Shown here piece by piece: positions 1 through 12,215 of a stretch of 64,000 nt of DNA (position 1 is the stretch's first letter; every line of letters begins with the position of its first letter). The stretch covers positions 4,668,696 to 4,732,695 of the forward strand of contig OX579638.1 of the NCBI GenBank assembly GCA_951230915.1. Reading direction: 5' to 3'. Both the position numbers and the translations under genes were made by a program. The notes under the pieces were generated by a model. That model worked only from the letters and a program-made list of their open reading frames with translations. It had not been told where the DNA came from and did not search any database. Source of the stretch: Antitrichia curtipendula. Lineage: Eukaryota; Streptophyta; Bryopsida; Hypnales; Leucodontaceae.

Positions 1-52
1 CTAAGAAAAATCAAGCAAGTAAGTTGAAGAATGCGAAAAGAGTTGTGGGATA

Positions 53-152
53 GAAAATTTCAGATTTCACAAATTCCTGAAAATTTCAGATTTCACAAAC
101 TCCTGAAAATTTCAGATTTCACAAAATGTTTGAAATTTCAGATTTCACTAAG
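53..152. repeat. Tandem repeat, four ~26-bp units
   Basis: Four head-to-tail units built on AAATTTCAGATTTCAC start at about 53, 79, 105 and 132. The array lies about 100 bases beyond the stop codon of the minus-strand Rep-like gene, so it could belong to the 3' subterminal part of that element. That link is inference. Confidence 0.85.
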
Positions 153-248
153 TCACAAAATTGTAAACAAAAATGCTCAAAATGAGTGTTCCCCAAAAAA
201 AGGTTTGTAAAAGTTATATGAAATGTTTGAAGTTTTGCACGCCAACAA

Positions 249-1548
249 CTACATTGTTAGGTCTTTTGCAACATCACACTCTCCATACACCACTGGAATG
301 TACATAGGTGGATAGCTTGTAATGTCGTGCTGAGGAAGCAGATCATCATGAGATCCATCAAGAACAATGACGTTGTTTGCTTCATGAACCGGTGGTACAA
401 GTACGTCATCTGTGAGGGAAACAAAGAATTTAGCAAAGTGCAGAGAGGACTGGAAACAAAGATGAAGGCAAAGTTGTATACAAATAGAAAACAAGCAAAA
501 GCAGAAAGACATGAGAAAATTGGAAAATACCTGGAATGTTGTACTCGTGGGCTGCACCTTCACGTGCCTCATCCAGCTGTGCAGCAAGCCGATGTCGGCC
601 CAAGTCTGCTAGGCGAGAACCCGCACTGGTGTGCTCGAAGAAAATTTGAGTGACATCACTCATTTCTAAGGCTTGAGGATTCATCATGCACTTCCAAAGG
701 GAAGCAACTCTGCCAAACTCCATGCCACCCTAACGGACAAGCAGAATCCAAGAAGCAGATGGTATATATTGTCCAGATTGGAGCATAGGCAAAAGAGTTC
801 CCGGAAGCATACTGCTGAGTTGTTTTTGCATTTTATATTTGCAGTAAGTAGGAGCTCTCTCAATGAGATTAGTATGAGTGAGTACAACCCGGTTTTTAGC
901 AAAAGGAGTACCGTGTTTAATGTACTCCTCTACACCTTCCTGGAGTTGTGCTTCAGTGACGTTTCTGTGCACACATTCAAAGTGGTCCTCTCCCTTATCT
1001 TTGATGCAGTAGCCCAACATTCCAATGAAGGTATGTAGTCCAGTATTACGAAGTGCTTTTGTGAGGATGTGGTGTCCTACAGGTGCTTTTGGGGGATCGT
1101 CCCATTTAAGATGCTCTTTTATTTTTTTGCTGACTATGCCAGCAGAAGAGGTCAGCAGTCGACAGACCATCTGCAAATGCAATCTGCACATACTGCTGCC
1201 ACGTTCAATTGAGCAAAGGCCGGAGATACAATGTTTGTCTAGGAACTCTTCCATTTTTCCTAGAAGCTCTAGGGGAATGTCGGTGCTGCCGATAGAGATT
1301 GTCACACTCACGTCCATTTCTTTTGGCTGTATTGGAGCTCGTGTTCTGGGAGTTCTTTTAGGAGCAGTCTGTTTGAAAGTAGGTTTCTTAAGCGCTGGTT
1401 TTTTCACTGGCTTTGGCTTTGAAGCAGAAGCATGTTTGGTAGTATCATCAATTGAAGTCTTAGCTGGTTTTGTTGAGGGGACCACAATTTCTTTGGGGTC
1501 TGTTGGCATTTGGCCTTTCCGGGCAGACCCCTTCAAAATCTGAGACAT
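249..1548 (-). pseudogene. HUH (Y1) Rep endonuclease gene, replitron-like, one in-frame stop
   Basis: Two coding exons on the minus strand, 1548-531 and 409-249, are joined by a 121-bp GT-AG intron (530-410). The total is 1179 nt, exactly 393 codons, so the model is in frame. The start ATG at 1548 sits in CACCAATG; TTTGCAG just upstream (near 1573) suggests a 5'UTR intron. Residues 44-72 are rich in K, P and R. Residues 115-126 hold ERG followed by H-L-Q, the HUH/HUQ metal-binding motif of Rep proteins. Residues 179-184 (GYCIKD) match the Y-x-x-K motif, with Y180 as the presumed nicking tyrosine and K183. No helicase domain is seen. Codon 273 is TAG (730-732), but the frame stays open on both sides and through the splice, so the copy is recently dead or read through. 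Replitron-type transposons are the best known match; an endogenised CRESS-virus Rep is the alternative. Confidence 0.68.
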
Positions 1549-2880
1549 TGGTGGTGCCAGTGTAGAATTCTGCAAACAAGTACAAACTCATGAGAACCAC
1601 CGACTAAGAACAGTCAAGCACCACCACCCATAGAATCAAGAAACACCCATATAATCAAGAAATAGCTCTGAATCTATATCTCTATTATATTTGAACCTCC
1701 TAAATTCCCCCGTTAGACATAATTAACCAAATGTACCAACTAAAAATACCATCAATGTACCAACTAAAAACGGCCAAGCATCATCAGCTACAGAATCAAG
1801 AAAGAGCTCTGAATCTATCAATTTCTATGCCTGGACCTACTAAGTTCTCCTGTGTTCATTCAAATTAAGCACATGCTCTAGTGTTAGAGGTGCCCTTCTG
1901 TCAATTCCTTTGAAGACTAAGCCTTAAGCCTTGCGACCACTCCCCTCGGAACCCAACACACTCAACATTGAACATAACATTCTAGAAAGGAGCTACAAAA
2001 CCCTTGGCCCTAACTGCTACTTCAAGGTAGAATCAAGGTATCCTAAATGCTATTTCTGACATCTTTTCCCATTGGCACAAACCCTCTCATATCTTGAGTT
2101 CAAGAATGAAAGCACCGGTACTAGCTAATTATTAAAGGCAAGTGAACGAACAGCATGAACACAGAAAAATAGACAGAGAAGGGAACGGCACCAAACCTGC
2201 TTAATTTGTCTTTTGATGTTTGAAGGATGTAGATTGCAGTCACTATGAACACAATATTTCCTGAAAACCAAAGCGTTTTATCGTGGACAATCAAAAATTA
2301 GAAGTGACAAGCGGACTGCAAATTCCATTTCTTTGTGCGAAGTGCGATTAGAAATGTTAATGGCCGATGAATACAAATATCAAGAAGACTCACTAGACAT
2401 AAATAGGACATAGAGACCCCCGACAACATCAATTTCTGACTTCTCCACCCTGCACAAACACCATAGGTTTGGTTTGGTGCTACGACGACGAGGGCACCAA
2501 ACCCTGTCTTCGGAGACATTCTGCGACAAAATTCTGAAATTGTGGCTAAACCAAACCCTATCTTCGGCGAGATCAACAGGCGAGATCATACTGGTGGGCA
2601 ACAATCATCTACGGTAGGACGGTCACAATAATTTCCAAATACTTCAATCAACGGCCCTCAGATCCCGGTTTTTCCGGCCATTTTTCCCACATCCATCAAC
2701 GGTGGCAGGGGGGGTTGTAATTAATTAATCACTTAATCAATGGTTGTTGTTTCCCTCAGCCCGGGGGGTGTTCACAAGGATGTGCAGCCATTTTTCGGTG
2801 CATTGCATTGTGAATTGGAAGGCCGAATCAAAGTAAGACAGTTGAATGGAATAACTGAAAAATGTTAATATTTAAAAATT
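1549..2880. other. Upstream region of the Rep-like gene, no gene recognised
   Basis: A short GC-richer patch near 2440-2780 contains two similar stretches reading AAACCCTRTCTTCGG (about 2499 and 2556). It may hold the 5' exon or promoter of the minus-strand Rep gene, but no splice donor could be fixed. Minus-strand frames here look random. Confidence 0.3.
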
Positions 2881-5800
2881 TAAAACTTTAGAAATTTGAC
2901 AGGGCATGAGTGCCACCATGTTAGACCGCCTTTTTTTAAATTATTATTTTAATTAGTATTAAAATTAGTTTTAAATCAGTTTTCTAAAATTTATAAAAGT
3001 TCTTCAATATTTTAAAATTTAAAATTTAAAATTTTAGTATTATATTTAAATAAATAAATTTCAGTGATCAGTTCTCCTAAAAGGGATTGTGAGGGCTGAT
3101 TTTTTTTTCTAATGTCACTGCATACTCTTGTAGGTACTTTTGAAGTAGAAAATAAAGTGAAAAGTGGATGAAATGCTAGAATCATCTTTAAAAATCTATC
3201 TCTAAAATTTGGATAAAGATAACTAATTGTAGATAGTACTATGGAAGAAAGTATATGATTAATGGATATATGATGAACAAAAATGATTTGTACAAAGAAC
3301 TTGTCTTCCTCACCTTTACTTTACTTCCAGAAAATTGTAAAATGATTTTGATTAGTTTTGTCTTTGAATGGCTAATGATTTTATAAAAAAAAAAACTTTA
3401 TATGTCCTTTACAATAGCAGGATTAGAAAAAGTGTCACTTTCAAGCGCTACTACATTAAATAAGCCATCAACTAAATCTAGGATTAATGTAATTAAAAGA
3501 CTAGTTTTCTTGCCATGTACCCAAATATCATTTCTAAGTTCAAATTAACCACTTAATAATATTCAAGTTTCAAATAGTCTTGTGTTTTTATTGAAAGAGA
3601 CTATGTATTTATCAATATAAAAAATCTACATTATTTTTGTGAAAAATTTAGGGCACATGTAGTCTTGATTCTATGGCTTTAGCCTTGGTACACTAGTTGT
3701 CGTTATGGTGTTAGTGGGGTACATGCTTATTATTATAGTCCCCCCAACTATGGTAGGGCTTCAAATGACCTCATCATTATATAAGGACCTAGGAATTATA
3801 CTTGGCAAAGAATATTTGACTCTTTATAGGATTTACTTCCTAATAGAGGCATTAAGGATGGAATTTTTCATCTAAGTCTATGAGACTTAGATAATTGAAC
3901 TATTCCCAACATATGCTTCATTCACATTGGTCTTTCAAACCACAATTGTTCTTATTTCTTTGATGTGAAAAATTAACATTGCTAATATTTTATAGTACAA
4001 AGTGAAAATAAAGTGATTAATAGAACCCTCAAAAATCCAATTAATTTGAAATCCCTTTGTAAGATACTAGAAAAAACAAGTAATAGTTTAAAAAATTCAA
4101 ATAATTATTCTAAATTGTGCAACAATATATCCCTCAGTATGACCTTCAAATTAAATTTGTTCTATTAAAATAAAGTAATCTTTATATAATTGACTAATAT
4201 AAAATTTTATTTTTTTCAATACACTAGTACTAGAATTTATCCTTCGTGAAAGTTGTAGAAATAGAAGCATGTGATCCAAATTAAGAGTGTCATATGCTAT
4301 TGGATTTGATTCAACATGCAGACAAATCGGCTATGTCACCATTGTAAACCTTGATTTATTCACCTTCATTGTCAAATACACAAAAAAATCCCATATTACA
4401 ACCACAATTAGGCTTTTCAAATCTTTGAGGGTTAATTTGACCTTGGTATTAGGAAGCGTATTAGGACTTAGTGTATGGCCACACTTGGACTTTACAACAA
4501 CTAGAGTTGGTATTATTTAGGCAAGCAATTAGGCAATGTTTATATCAATGTTTTTAAGAAGTGTTGAGCCTACTTAACTATTGAAGTAATATAGGCAAAA
4601 ACCAAATTTTAAAACTTACACGCAAGACTTCATAAAAGTGCCAACAAACAATCCTTAATTTTTGTAACATTAAATCGTTAGGAAATGAAGATTTTAGAGA
4701 CATGAGATAGGTAACTTGTTAGAAATGGAGCCATTACATAAGAGTTGCAGAGAGCTTAAGAATGGAAGGATGTCTTTTAAGTGCCGTCAAGTAAAGACGA
4801 ATTGCATTGACCACGTCCATTATTCCTCAAAATAGTTCCTTATCAATTATTAATTATGACCGGCAAACTTACAAATTATAATTCTAGATTCTTTGAAATT
4901 GATTGGCAAATGGCAACTCATCAAGCTTTTGTATTTCACTATTTATAATAATTGAGTATTATGCATATTTGTTGATTTTATGAAGGTTGTGTTTCCAATG
5001 CTTCAATATTCCTATGATCTTATTTTTTATTGGTCTGTAACTTCATGAGTTCAAGGTTAGCTTAAATCCTTCTTTGCATTTCAGATCTAGCAATAGAAAA
5101 ACAAATTTGATGCCCACTTCTACGGAGTTGTAGCTCGACTTGTAACTAGCAATCTCCAAACCTATAATAGTACCCTAATTTGCTAGATACTCTCTTTTCA
5201 ATTCCTGAATATATTCTCATGACTTATGCACTATTATTCACCAAAGTTGATCATTCTCTGGCCAAGCTATCTACTAAAAGTATTTCTAAAAAACTAAGAA
5301 TTCCATTGCCATCTTCAACTAGGATGACACGTCTATGTAAAAACTAACAATCAAATTAAAACTTGCAAGGGATGAGTGTGATGGTGTCACATGGTACATT
5401 TGTACATTATGCAAAAACATATATTTGTTGTCAAACTAGAGGTTTGGGGGGGGGGGGGGGGGAGTCTAAAGATCTAGATGGAGTGTATTCTTCTTTTTTT
5501 CCCTATAATAAACAACTGTTTAGCATTAGTTATTTTATTTGTATACTCAAAGGCATTTAAAACTTTGTTGATATATTTGAAGTTGTTAAATGGAAAGGTG
5601 AAGTTTGATTTATCTTTCTTTTAATTTTTTTAAATGATCTGAAGGCCATGTAGGAGATAAAGATAAAGCTATGGGAGAAAAGGAATGTCCAATGGATGAA
5701 TTGTGGTCCATGTGGCATTTAGAGGCTAAATTCCAATTGCTTAGGTGGATGGGATGGAGGATGAAATAAAGGATAAGGTGGAGGGTCTTTTTCTTCCTCC

Positions 5801-7080
5801 TCATAGTTAGCTTAGAAGAACCGTGCCTTTGGAGAGCCATAGCAAATTGTACAAAAAAAGTTTTGCAATGAAATTTTGTGAGGTTGTTCATCTTGTTTGA
5901 GGGATTTTGAAAACCTATTACTCACTCAATTTGGAATTTTTGTGTGAAAGTTATACTTGATGGAGTGAAAGAGGGATATTTGTCATGGAGTGAGAAGGCA
6001 TAATTTTTGAGGGCTCATAACTATTAGTGAGGAGGTTTCTACCTTTGAGTATGCAATTAGTTGTTAGCTTTCTAAAGAGATATTATTTTCTCAGTTTGGA
6101 GTTAGGTTGCAAAAGCTATAAGCTTAGAGGCGAAGTAGTGAGGGGCTGCCTTTGATTTGAAGAGAGAAAACTTTGACCAACTATAAAAGTTGAATAATAC
6201 TATCTTTGCAGTTGAAATTTAAAGGGAGTTTAGATTGTTGTGCTAACTTTCTATAGAAGTATCACACAACTAGTTTGGAGTCGGTAAGTGAAAGTTATGG
6301 GCTTGGGAGCAGAGTAATGATGAATTGCCTTTGAGTTGGAGAGAGTGAACTTTGATCGACTATAAAAGTCAGACAATGTGCTTTTTTGAGTTAAAATTTG
6401 GAGGGTTTCCAGAGAGATATCATGCTCTCAATTTGAAGTCTTGAAGTGGTTGTGGCACTCATATTTGTGGCGGGCACTTCTTTGAAAGAAATTTATGCAA
6501 TTTATGTACAGCTTTTACTACCTTTATACAAACATGTGATAATTATATGCACTTTATAGTATATTATAGGGGTTATATGAGCATATGCATAATTTTATTT
6601 GATCAAAGGATCCTTCATTTTCCAGGTCAACTCTAGGTGCAACTAGAAGCCCCACATTTTTCCAAGGCAAGGCCTCTCTACCCAACACCAGTAAGAGCAA
6701 AACGATAGATGTTCCTAAAGAAATTTGAAATTGTTGATGGGCAAGATTTATTGACTGAAAATACTACCAAATAGCTTCATATCTCTCAATAAGTCATTCA
6801 TGGTGACTCTTAAAAGTAGTTGGCCACCATATAAATCACTCTCAAAAAAATTTAAATTGGAATTATGAGGTGAAATTTGGACATGTTGTTGTGCTAAGGG
6901 GATACTACCCTCATGTGCAATTTCACTTAGAATGGACTATATTTAGACCTATTATTATTTGAATGAAATTTTTATATTAAAATAATTTTTTTGTAAGGAG
7001 TCAAAATGACCTCAAAACTATGCAGTGCAAAAAAATTGAATTAAGAAGGTTCAAAGTCAATTTGTACCTAGGCATCTAAA
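2881..7080. other. AT-rich intergenic DNA
   Basis: No coding frame with recognisable content on either strand. It contains A/T-rich stretches (2930-3060), a 17-base G run at 5446-5462, and a diverged tandem duplication at 6050-6440. The open frames at 4287-4520, 5363-5560 and 5610-5891 show no domain. Confidence 0.5.
6050..6440. repeat. Diverged ~180-bp tandem duplication
   Basis: Blocks starting near 6055 and 6234 share ordered phrases, for example TTTCTA followed by a GTTTGGAGT core, then CTATAAAAGT, then a TTAAA-containing stretch. A third partial copy begins near 6405. Divergence is high. Confidence 0.5.
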
Positions 7081-7113
7081 TTTTTGGACGTCAGAAAAAA
7101 CACAGATTTCTTC

Positions 7114-7378
7114 TAGTGTATACAATAATGGGCATCAAACAAGTTGTTGTGCATTTCCAAACAATACATGGATGACCTTTGCAATACAGGGACATCATTT
7201 ATAGAACCTTGTATGTTTAGGTCAAGATCTAAAAACTGCTTCCTATTGTCAACTAAGGCTTGGCAATTTATATTATATCCTCTAATAAAAGTAATCTTTG
7301 GATCCATGTGTGGGGGTTGCAATCTATGTAGGTGCCATCAGTAGCCTCAACTACAAAGGCAATTTACAAAGTCATTTG
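7114..7378 (-). pseudogene. PIF/Harbinger transposase fragment (DDE_4 nuclease)
   Basis: Reading the minus strand from about 7370, one frame gives an EATDGTYIDC segment, which matches the first catalytic aspartate motif (DGT) of HARBI1-type nucleases. After a frameshift near 7295 the frame reads through YNINCQALVDN and then GSINDVPVL, equivalent to the family's G-S-x-x-D-x-x-VL motif with the second aspartate; the usual histidine is asparagine. The homology stops at 7119, where a TTCTTCTAGTG stretch that looks like a CACTA-element terminus begins, so the 3' part may have been cut by another insertion. About 80 residues of a ~400-residue family remain. Confidence 0.72.
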
Positions 7379-8205
7379 AATTATTTTTTGGTGCCCAATA
7401 GTTTTGTTCTTTCAATAACATAATCTCATGCTACAACTAAATGTTCACAGAATGCACAATCTCTTGCAGATAAACAAAGAAAAAATAAACTTTCCTACAC
7501 CAAATAATTTTGAACATATGAACATAGTAGTACCATTTGCAAGCTTGAACACTATATACACCAAATGAACTATCACCGGCACTACTAAACAAAAATTCAT
7601 TTATTATTATTTTATTTGTAGACTTAAAAGATTGGTAATACTACTAAAAATTAGTAGCCAATTTGACTGAAACTCAAAGGAGAGACTATTGTTGTAGTAG
7701 AAAGTGGCGTGAGATAAAAAAAATAGGATAAGTTTTATTTGTTGAAGGAAAAATTTATATTTTTGGTAACTCTACCATAGCATTAGCAATATATCTTGGA
7801 CACAATTACATATAAAATAGGATGGTGAAAAATACCTACCTTTTGTATATAGTACAAAGAAAATAGGATGCCAAACATTAGATCACTCAAGAACTTTTTA
7901 GTAGGTTTAGTTTCGTAATTAGTGACTTTGGAAAGTGGACTGTAATTGGTGTCCTAGATTTGAATTAGGTGCCTTTAGTGGACTAGTAGAAAATGAGCTA
8001 GAATGCAAATTTGATAGTTTAGGGTTCATTTACTGTGACTAGCTTCAAACGGTTGGATGGGCGTGCATTGCAGGTAGAATTCACGGATCCTTGGGAGTGG
8101 GCTCAACTATAGCAAGACCATCTAGTCACTTTTACAGCATTGGATTCTTTATAAGGAACCTGCAACTTATGGAAAGATTTTGTTGAAAGCACAACGAATT
8201 GAAGG

Positions 8206-8463
8206 AAGTATGAGGCGCTCAAGTTGACACATGAAGAGTTTTGGGTACTAGACCTACCAAAGTGGGCCAAAGAGGAAGAGTAGTTTTTTTTTAAATTTGA
8301 GAAACACCTTGCTCTGTTTGGTAAGAATTGGTGGATGTGGCATCCTTTGGCAGATGACACATAGCGCACTGCCCCTTTTGGCGGCTTCAAGGCTGAAGAC
8401 TTACGAGGATTGAGTTCAATTTTGAAGGAAGATGGGGATGAGTGCATGCAGTGGGCACGTTGA
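8206..8463 (+). pseudogene. Decayed coding segment, family unknown
   Basis: One plus-strand frame of 86 codons ending in TGA is open except for two TAG stops (8281 and 8368 region). It has a normal, coding-like composition, with stretches such as LTHEEFWVLDLPKWAKEEE, then GKNWWMWHPLADDT, then GGFKAEDLRG. The same frame continues across both stops, as expected for a young pseudogene or retroelement remnant. Upstream the frame is lost. I do not recognise the family. Confidence 0.4.
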
Positions 8464-8469
8464 GGTGGC

Positions 8470-9320
8470 CTCCGTCCAATATGTCAGTTGTAGATTTTTC
8501 CTCAAGTTCATGCTAGTGGTCCTTGAATTCTACTTTCAAGCTTTTTTAGTTTTTTTTATCTTGCTGCTGCAGTATTTAGGAATCGACATTGTTAGACTAG
8601 TATAGCTCATACTAGTACAATACCGATATTAGACAACCCCTGACTATATTTTACATAAAATTTTGTTGATAGCACAAGTCTAGATGTATATATTGTTAAG
8701 TTCAGGTAGTGCATGGTTTCAGACAATGAGAACCATGAAGTGCAAAATTTTGTGCACAAGGATGCCCATGCTGGAACTACCAATACTTGTATTTGTGAAC
8801 ACATGTTGCATATTCAACTTTTCTATGTGTGTCTATCTAGTGTTTCAATGTACTTTTCTTTAAAATTTAAATTGCAACTTGGATTTATGTTGCAGCTTAG
8901 CATATTTGTGTTGCAAAGTACTTGTAGCTTCTGTTCTAGATATGGTATTCAGTAGAATGTCTACTTTTAGTTCCAGTACATTGGAATGCTTATTGCACAT
9001 CCGCTTAATTTTGCAATGTGTTAGCAATCTTCTCAACATTCCGTAATTCTAAAGTTTACAAAAAAATAGGGTGTCAAAAATTAGTCCCTCTAAGAATTTA
9101 ACAAAAAAATAGGGTGCTGAAAAATAGGTGCTAATAGCTTTTATTCTCCAAATAAGGAAGGAAAAAAAAGGAGATAAATACCCCCCCCCCCCCCCCCATT
9201 AAATACCCCGTTATCACATGTGGTTACAAACTAAAATGGGGTGTGAAACCCCCAAGGACTAAAAACAAACAATTTTCTATTGTATAATAGCAAATTTGAA
9301 TTGCAAATTTTAACAAGTTC
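8470..9320. other. Intergenic, no gene seen
   Basis: AT-rich sequence without a convincing frame. A 17-base C run lies at 9181-9197, shortly before the assembly gap. Confidence 0.5.
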
Positions 9321-9520
9321 NNNNNNNNNNNNNNNNNNNNNNNNNNNNNNNNNNNNNNNNNNNNNNNNNNNNNNNNNNNNNNNNNNNNNNNNNNNNNNNN
9401 NNNNNNNNNNNNNNNNNNNNNNNNNNNNNNNNNNNNNNNNNNNNNNNNNNNNNNNNNNNNNNNNNNNNNNNNNNNNNNNNNNNNNNNNNNNNNNNNNNNN
9501 NNNNNNNNNNNNNNNNNNNN
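9321..9520. other. Assembly gap, 200 N
   Basis: Exactly 200 unresolved bases. The long C run about 125 bases upstream may have contributed to the assembly break. Confidence 1.
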
Positions 9521-12200
9521 AATTTACACAATGATGTTTTGAAGTCCAATCTTGAAATTGATCATCTCAATGATATTTTAAAATTACCATCTTGAAAGAT
9601 CAAAATGGAATGCTATGAACAATTTTGGAGAATTTTTTCCTAAACTCATCCCGATTTGGATATGATAGATGATAGATCTAGTTATTCCAAAATTTATTTG
9701 GATTTTAACCATATATTATCATATGTTGTAAGACATCTCAATTTTGAAATAATCATTTTCGTGAAGAAATTTGTTGAAGTTGGCCAAATCCGGACATGAA
9801 ATGTCCATTCCAAGTTACAGGCATTTGAATTGGTTGAATTAAAAGATGTCAATGTCATTAAATCCAACAGAAGGTGGTATTTTTGGTAGTTTATATTTCC
9901 AGAATCTCTAGGTTCTAGTTTAAGTTTAGCAATCTGAATAGGATTTATGAATGATTAATTTTCATGAACTAGTTATTGACTTATCGTATAACTAGTTAAA
10001 CTTGTAACCCATATTCTTATTGAATATTATGAAGAAAAAATATCCTTGAACTCCAATGAATGTAAAAATATATACTTCATGCACACATGCGCATGTACCC
10101 TCTTGTGTTTCTATTCATTGTAATCCACCTATGCAGTAAATGAATATTTGAGAAAATATTTTTTAGATGCAATGAATGAAAATGAAATTTATGTTCACGT
10201 GCCCCCACCCTTCTTCGTCTTTATTCTTTGTAATGCAACTATGGTGTAAATGGATGTTGATGGATTTGATGTGGCCATATAAATTAGTGCACCTTTTGTG
10301 GAAAAAACAAAGTTCTTAATACTCATTTTGCTAACTTGATGCCAGGAAAATTAGAAACAATTGTTATATACTTATATAATACTATTGCATCAAAGTAACG
10401 ATCTTCTAATATATTTGCATGCAATATTATAGTATAGGGTTTAAGGTTTAGGTCATTCCGATAAAGAATGCAAAAGTTATAAGTGTACTTTGAAAATGGA
10501 TAGGTGATAATATTTTGATGCAATATTAAAAAATCATTTTTTGCATGATAGTATGGATTGATACCTACTTACCTACTCATAAGAGATTGCCCCATTCAAT
10601 CCTGAATAATGCTATAAAAACCTTTGGAGTTATATATTGCGGAGTGTGGATAATAAAGCTAAAAAATACATGTGGAGTTGTCTTATGTTTCTAAAATTCA
10701 AAATTCAAAACAAAGGATACAAATTATTTATTAGAATATTTTCACCAATGGGATTAACAATTCTTAAATTCTTCTAAAAGTTAGTAGCATATTATTTTTC
10801 TTACAATAGTGAAACACTTTCTACTTTACAATTTAAAATAAATGAATGTATAGTTTTTTTTAGTTTAAACATTTTACATTTATTTAGAACTCAATTGTTC
10901 AAAATTTAGCTAAAAAGCACAAGGTATAAGATATACGTAAATATTCCTAAAAAGGTTGAATGACCAAACATCACATTTTAGAAAGGCTAGAGAAGTCAAC
11001 ATTTTTAAGTTGATGCACATTAAACTTGTCTTTGGGGGAGAAATTCATTTTACAATTGTAGGACAATGGCGTTGATGAAGTTAATTAAAAGGTCTACGGT
11101 TTAGTTTGTTTAACAAAAAATATTCATATAAGAATTGACTTAAAAGTCTTACTTGTAAACTTGTGTGTGCTTTGAATCCAAGAAATACCTAAATCTATTC
11201 AAGAGTTTTCAGTCTAAATTGCTAATTCAGGATGCAACATATACTTCTTGAGAATATATCAACTTAATTTGGATTTGTTTTGATATTTTAAATTAGTTTT
11301 GATTTTCTTACAATTGTGGCTTTAGGATATAGGATTTAGGATATAGGATTTAGAATAAAGGATTTCAAAGGGTATAGGGTTGAAGACCATTGCATTAAAA
11401 AACATACTTAGTTATGTTCAATGCATCAAGTTCTTCAAGTCTGAAAGTGGATCTTGATGTCACTTCCCTCTTTCATGTCCACTCAATTATTCCCTAGTCG
11501 AGGCTGTCCGATCAGTCGGATGGCTGCTTGATCGTACGGCCTTAATAAATCCCACGATTCATGTTCGCTCTATCGGGGCCGTCTAATGAGTCGGACGCCA
11601 CCCCCGTCTGACTGATCGGACAGCCCCAACGGATTGGATGGGTGATCGAATGGTCACAACGGTTGTCATCTAATTTATCGGGGTTGTCTGATGAGTCGGA
11701 CAGGTAGGCATCCAAATGATCGGACGGCTGCGAGGAGGCAGACAACAATCCGTCCGCTTTGTTGAGGTCGTCCGATGAGGCGATCGGGATGAGGCCGTCT
11801 GCATGGTAAAAGAAAATTGGATGCCCCGTTCGATCCTCACTTTTGCCTCCCCCTTGTGCAATACAGGAGATATCAGAGAGATTGGTGGTTCATCTTCCAT
11901 TGGTTCTTTTTTAAAGGAAGGTAGGAGTGTGATTTGAGGGGCCTACTTGTTGCCTTTTTTTTAAGCCTTGGTGTATACTTTTGGCAAATCGTATTTCGCA
12001 GTTAGGATTATAAATTTCAACTTCTAATTATGATTTCATCCATTAGATGTTTTTCAGCCTTTGTGGAAGGCTGCAAGTTCCCTTGGGTTCCCTTGGAGTC
12101 CCAAATTGTGAGAATTGCGTCGCAACAGCCTCCTGACATGGCAGAGAGACTGCCACATCATTTTATTTTTCATTATATTTTATTCAAAATTCTAACATTG
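9521..12200. other. Intergenic; GC-richer TCGGAC repeats at 11505-11790
   Basis: Mostly AT-rich, with a diverged ~115-bp tandem duplication near 10030-10260 and short ATATAGGATTTAGG repeats near 11330. From 11505 to 11790 the base composition changes and short inverted motifs (GTCYGATSAGTCGGA-type) recur at least five times, each able to form a 6-bp hairpin. No gene recognised. Confidence 0.45.
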
Positions 12201-12215
12201 GCCATTCTTTAACTG

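Noticed and set aside
11600..11710. CTGATGAGTCGGAC, resembling the hammerhead ribozyme core
   Set aside because: The GAAA segment and a third stem are missing; the motif is one of several simple TCGGAC inverted repeats.
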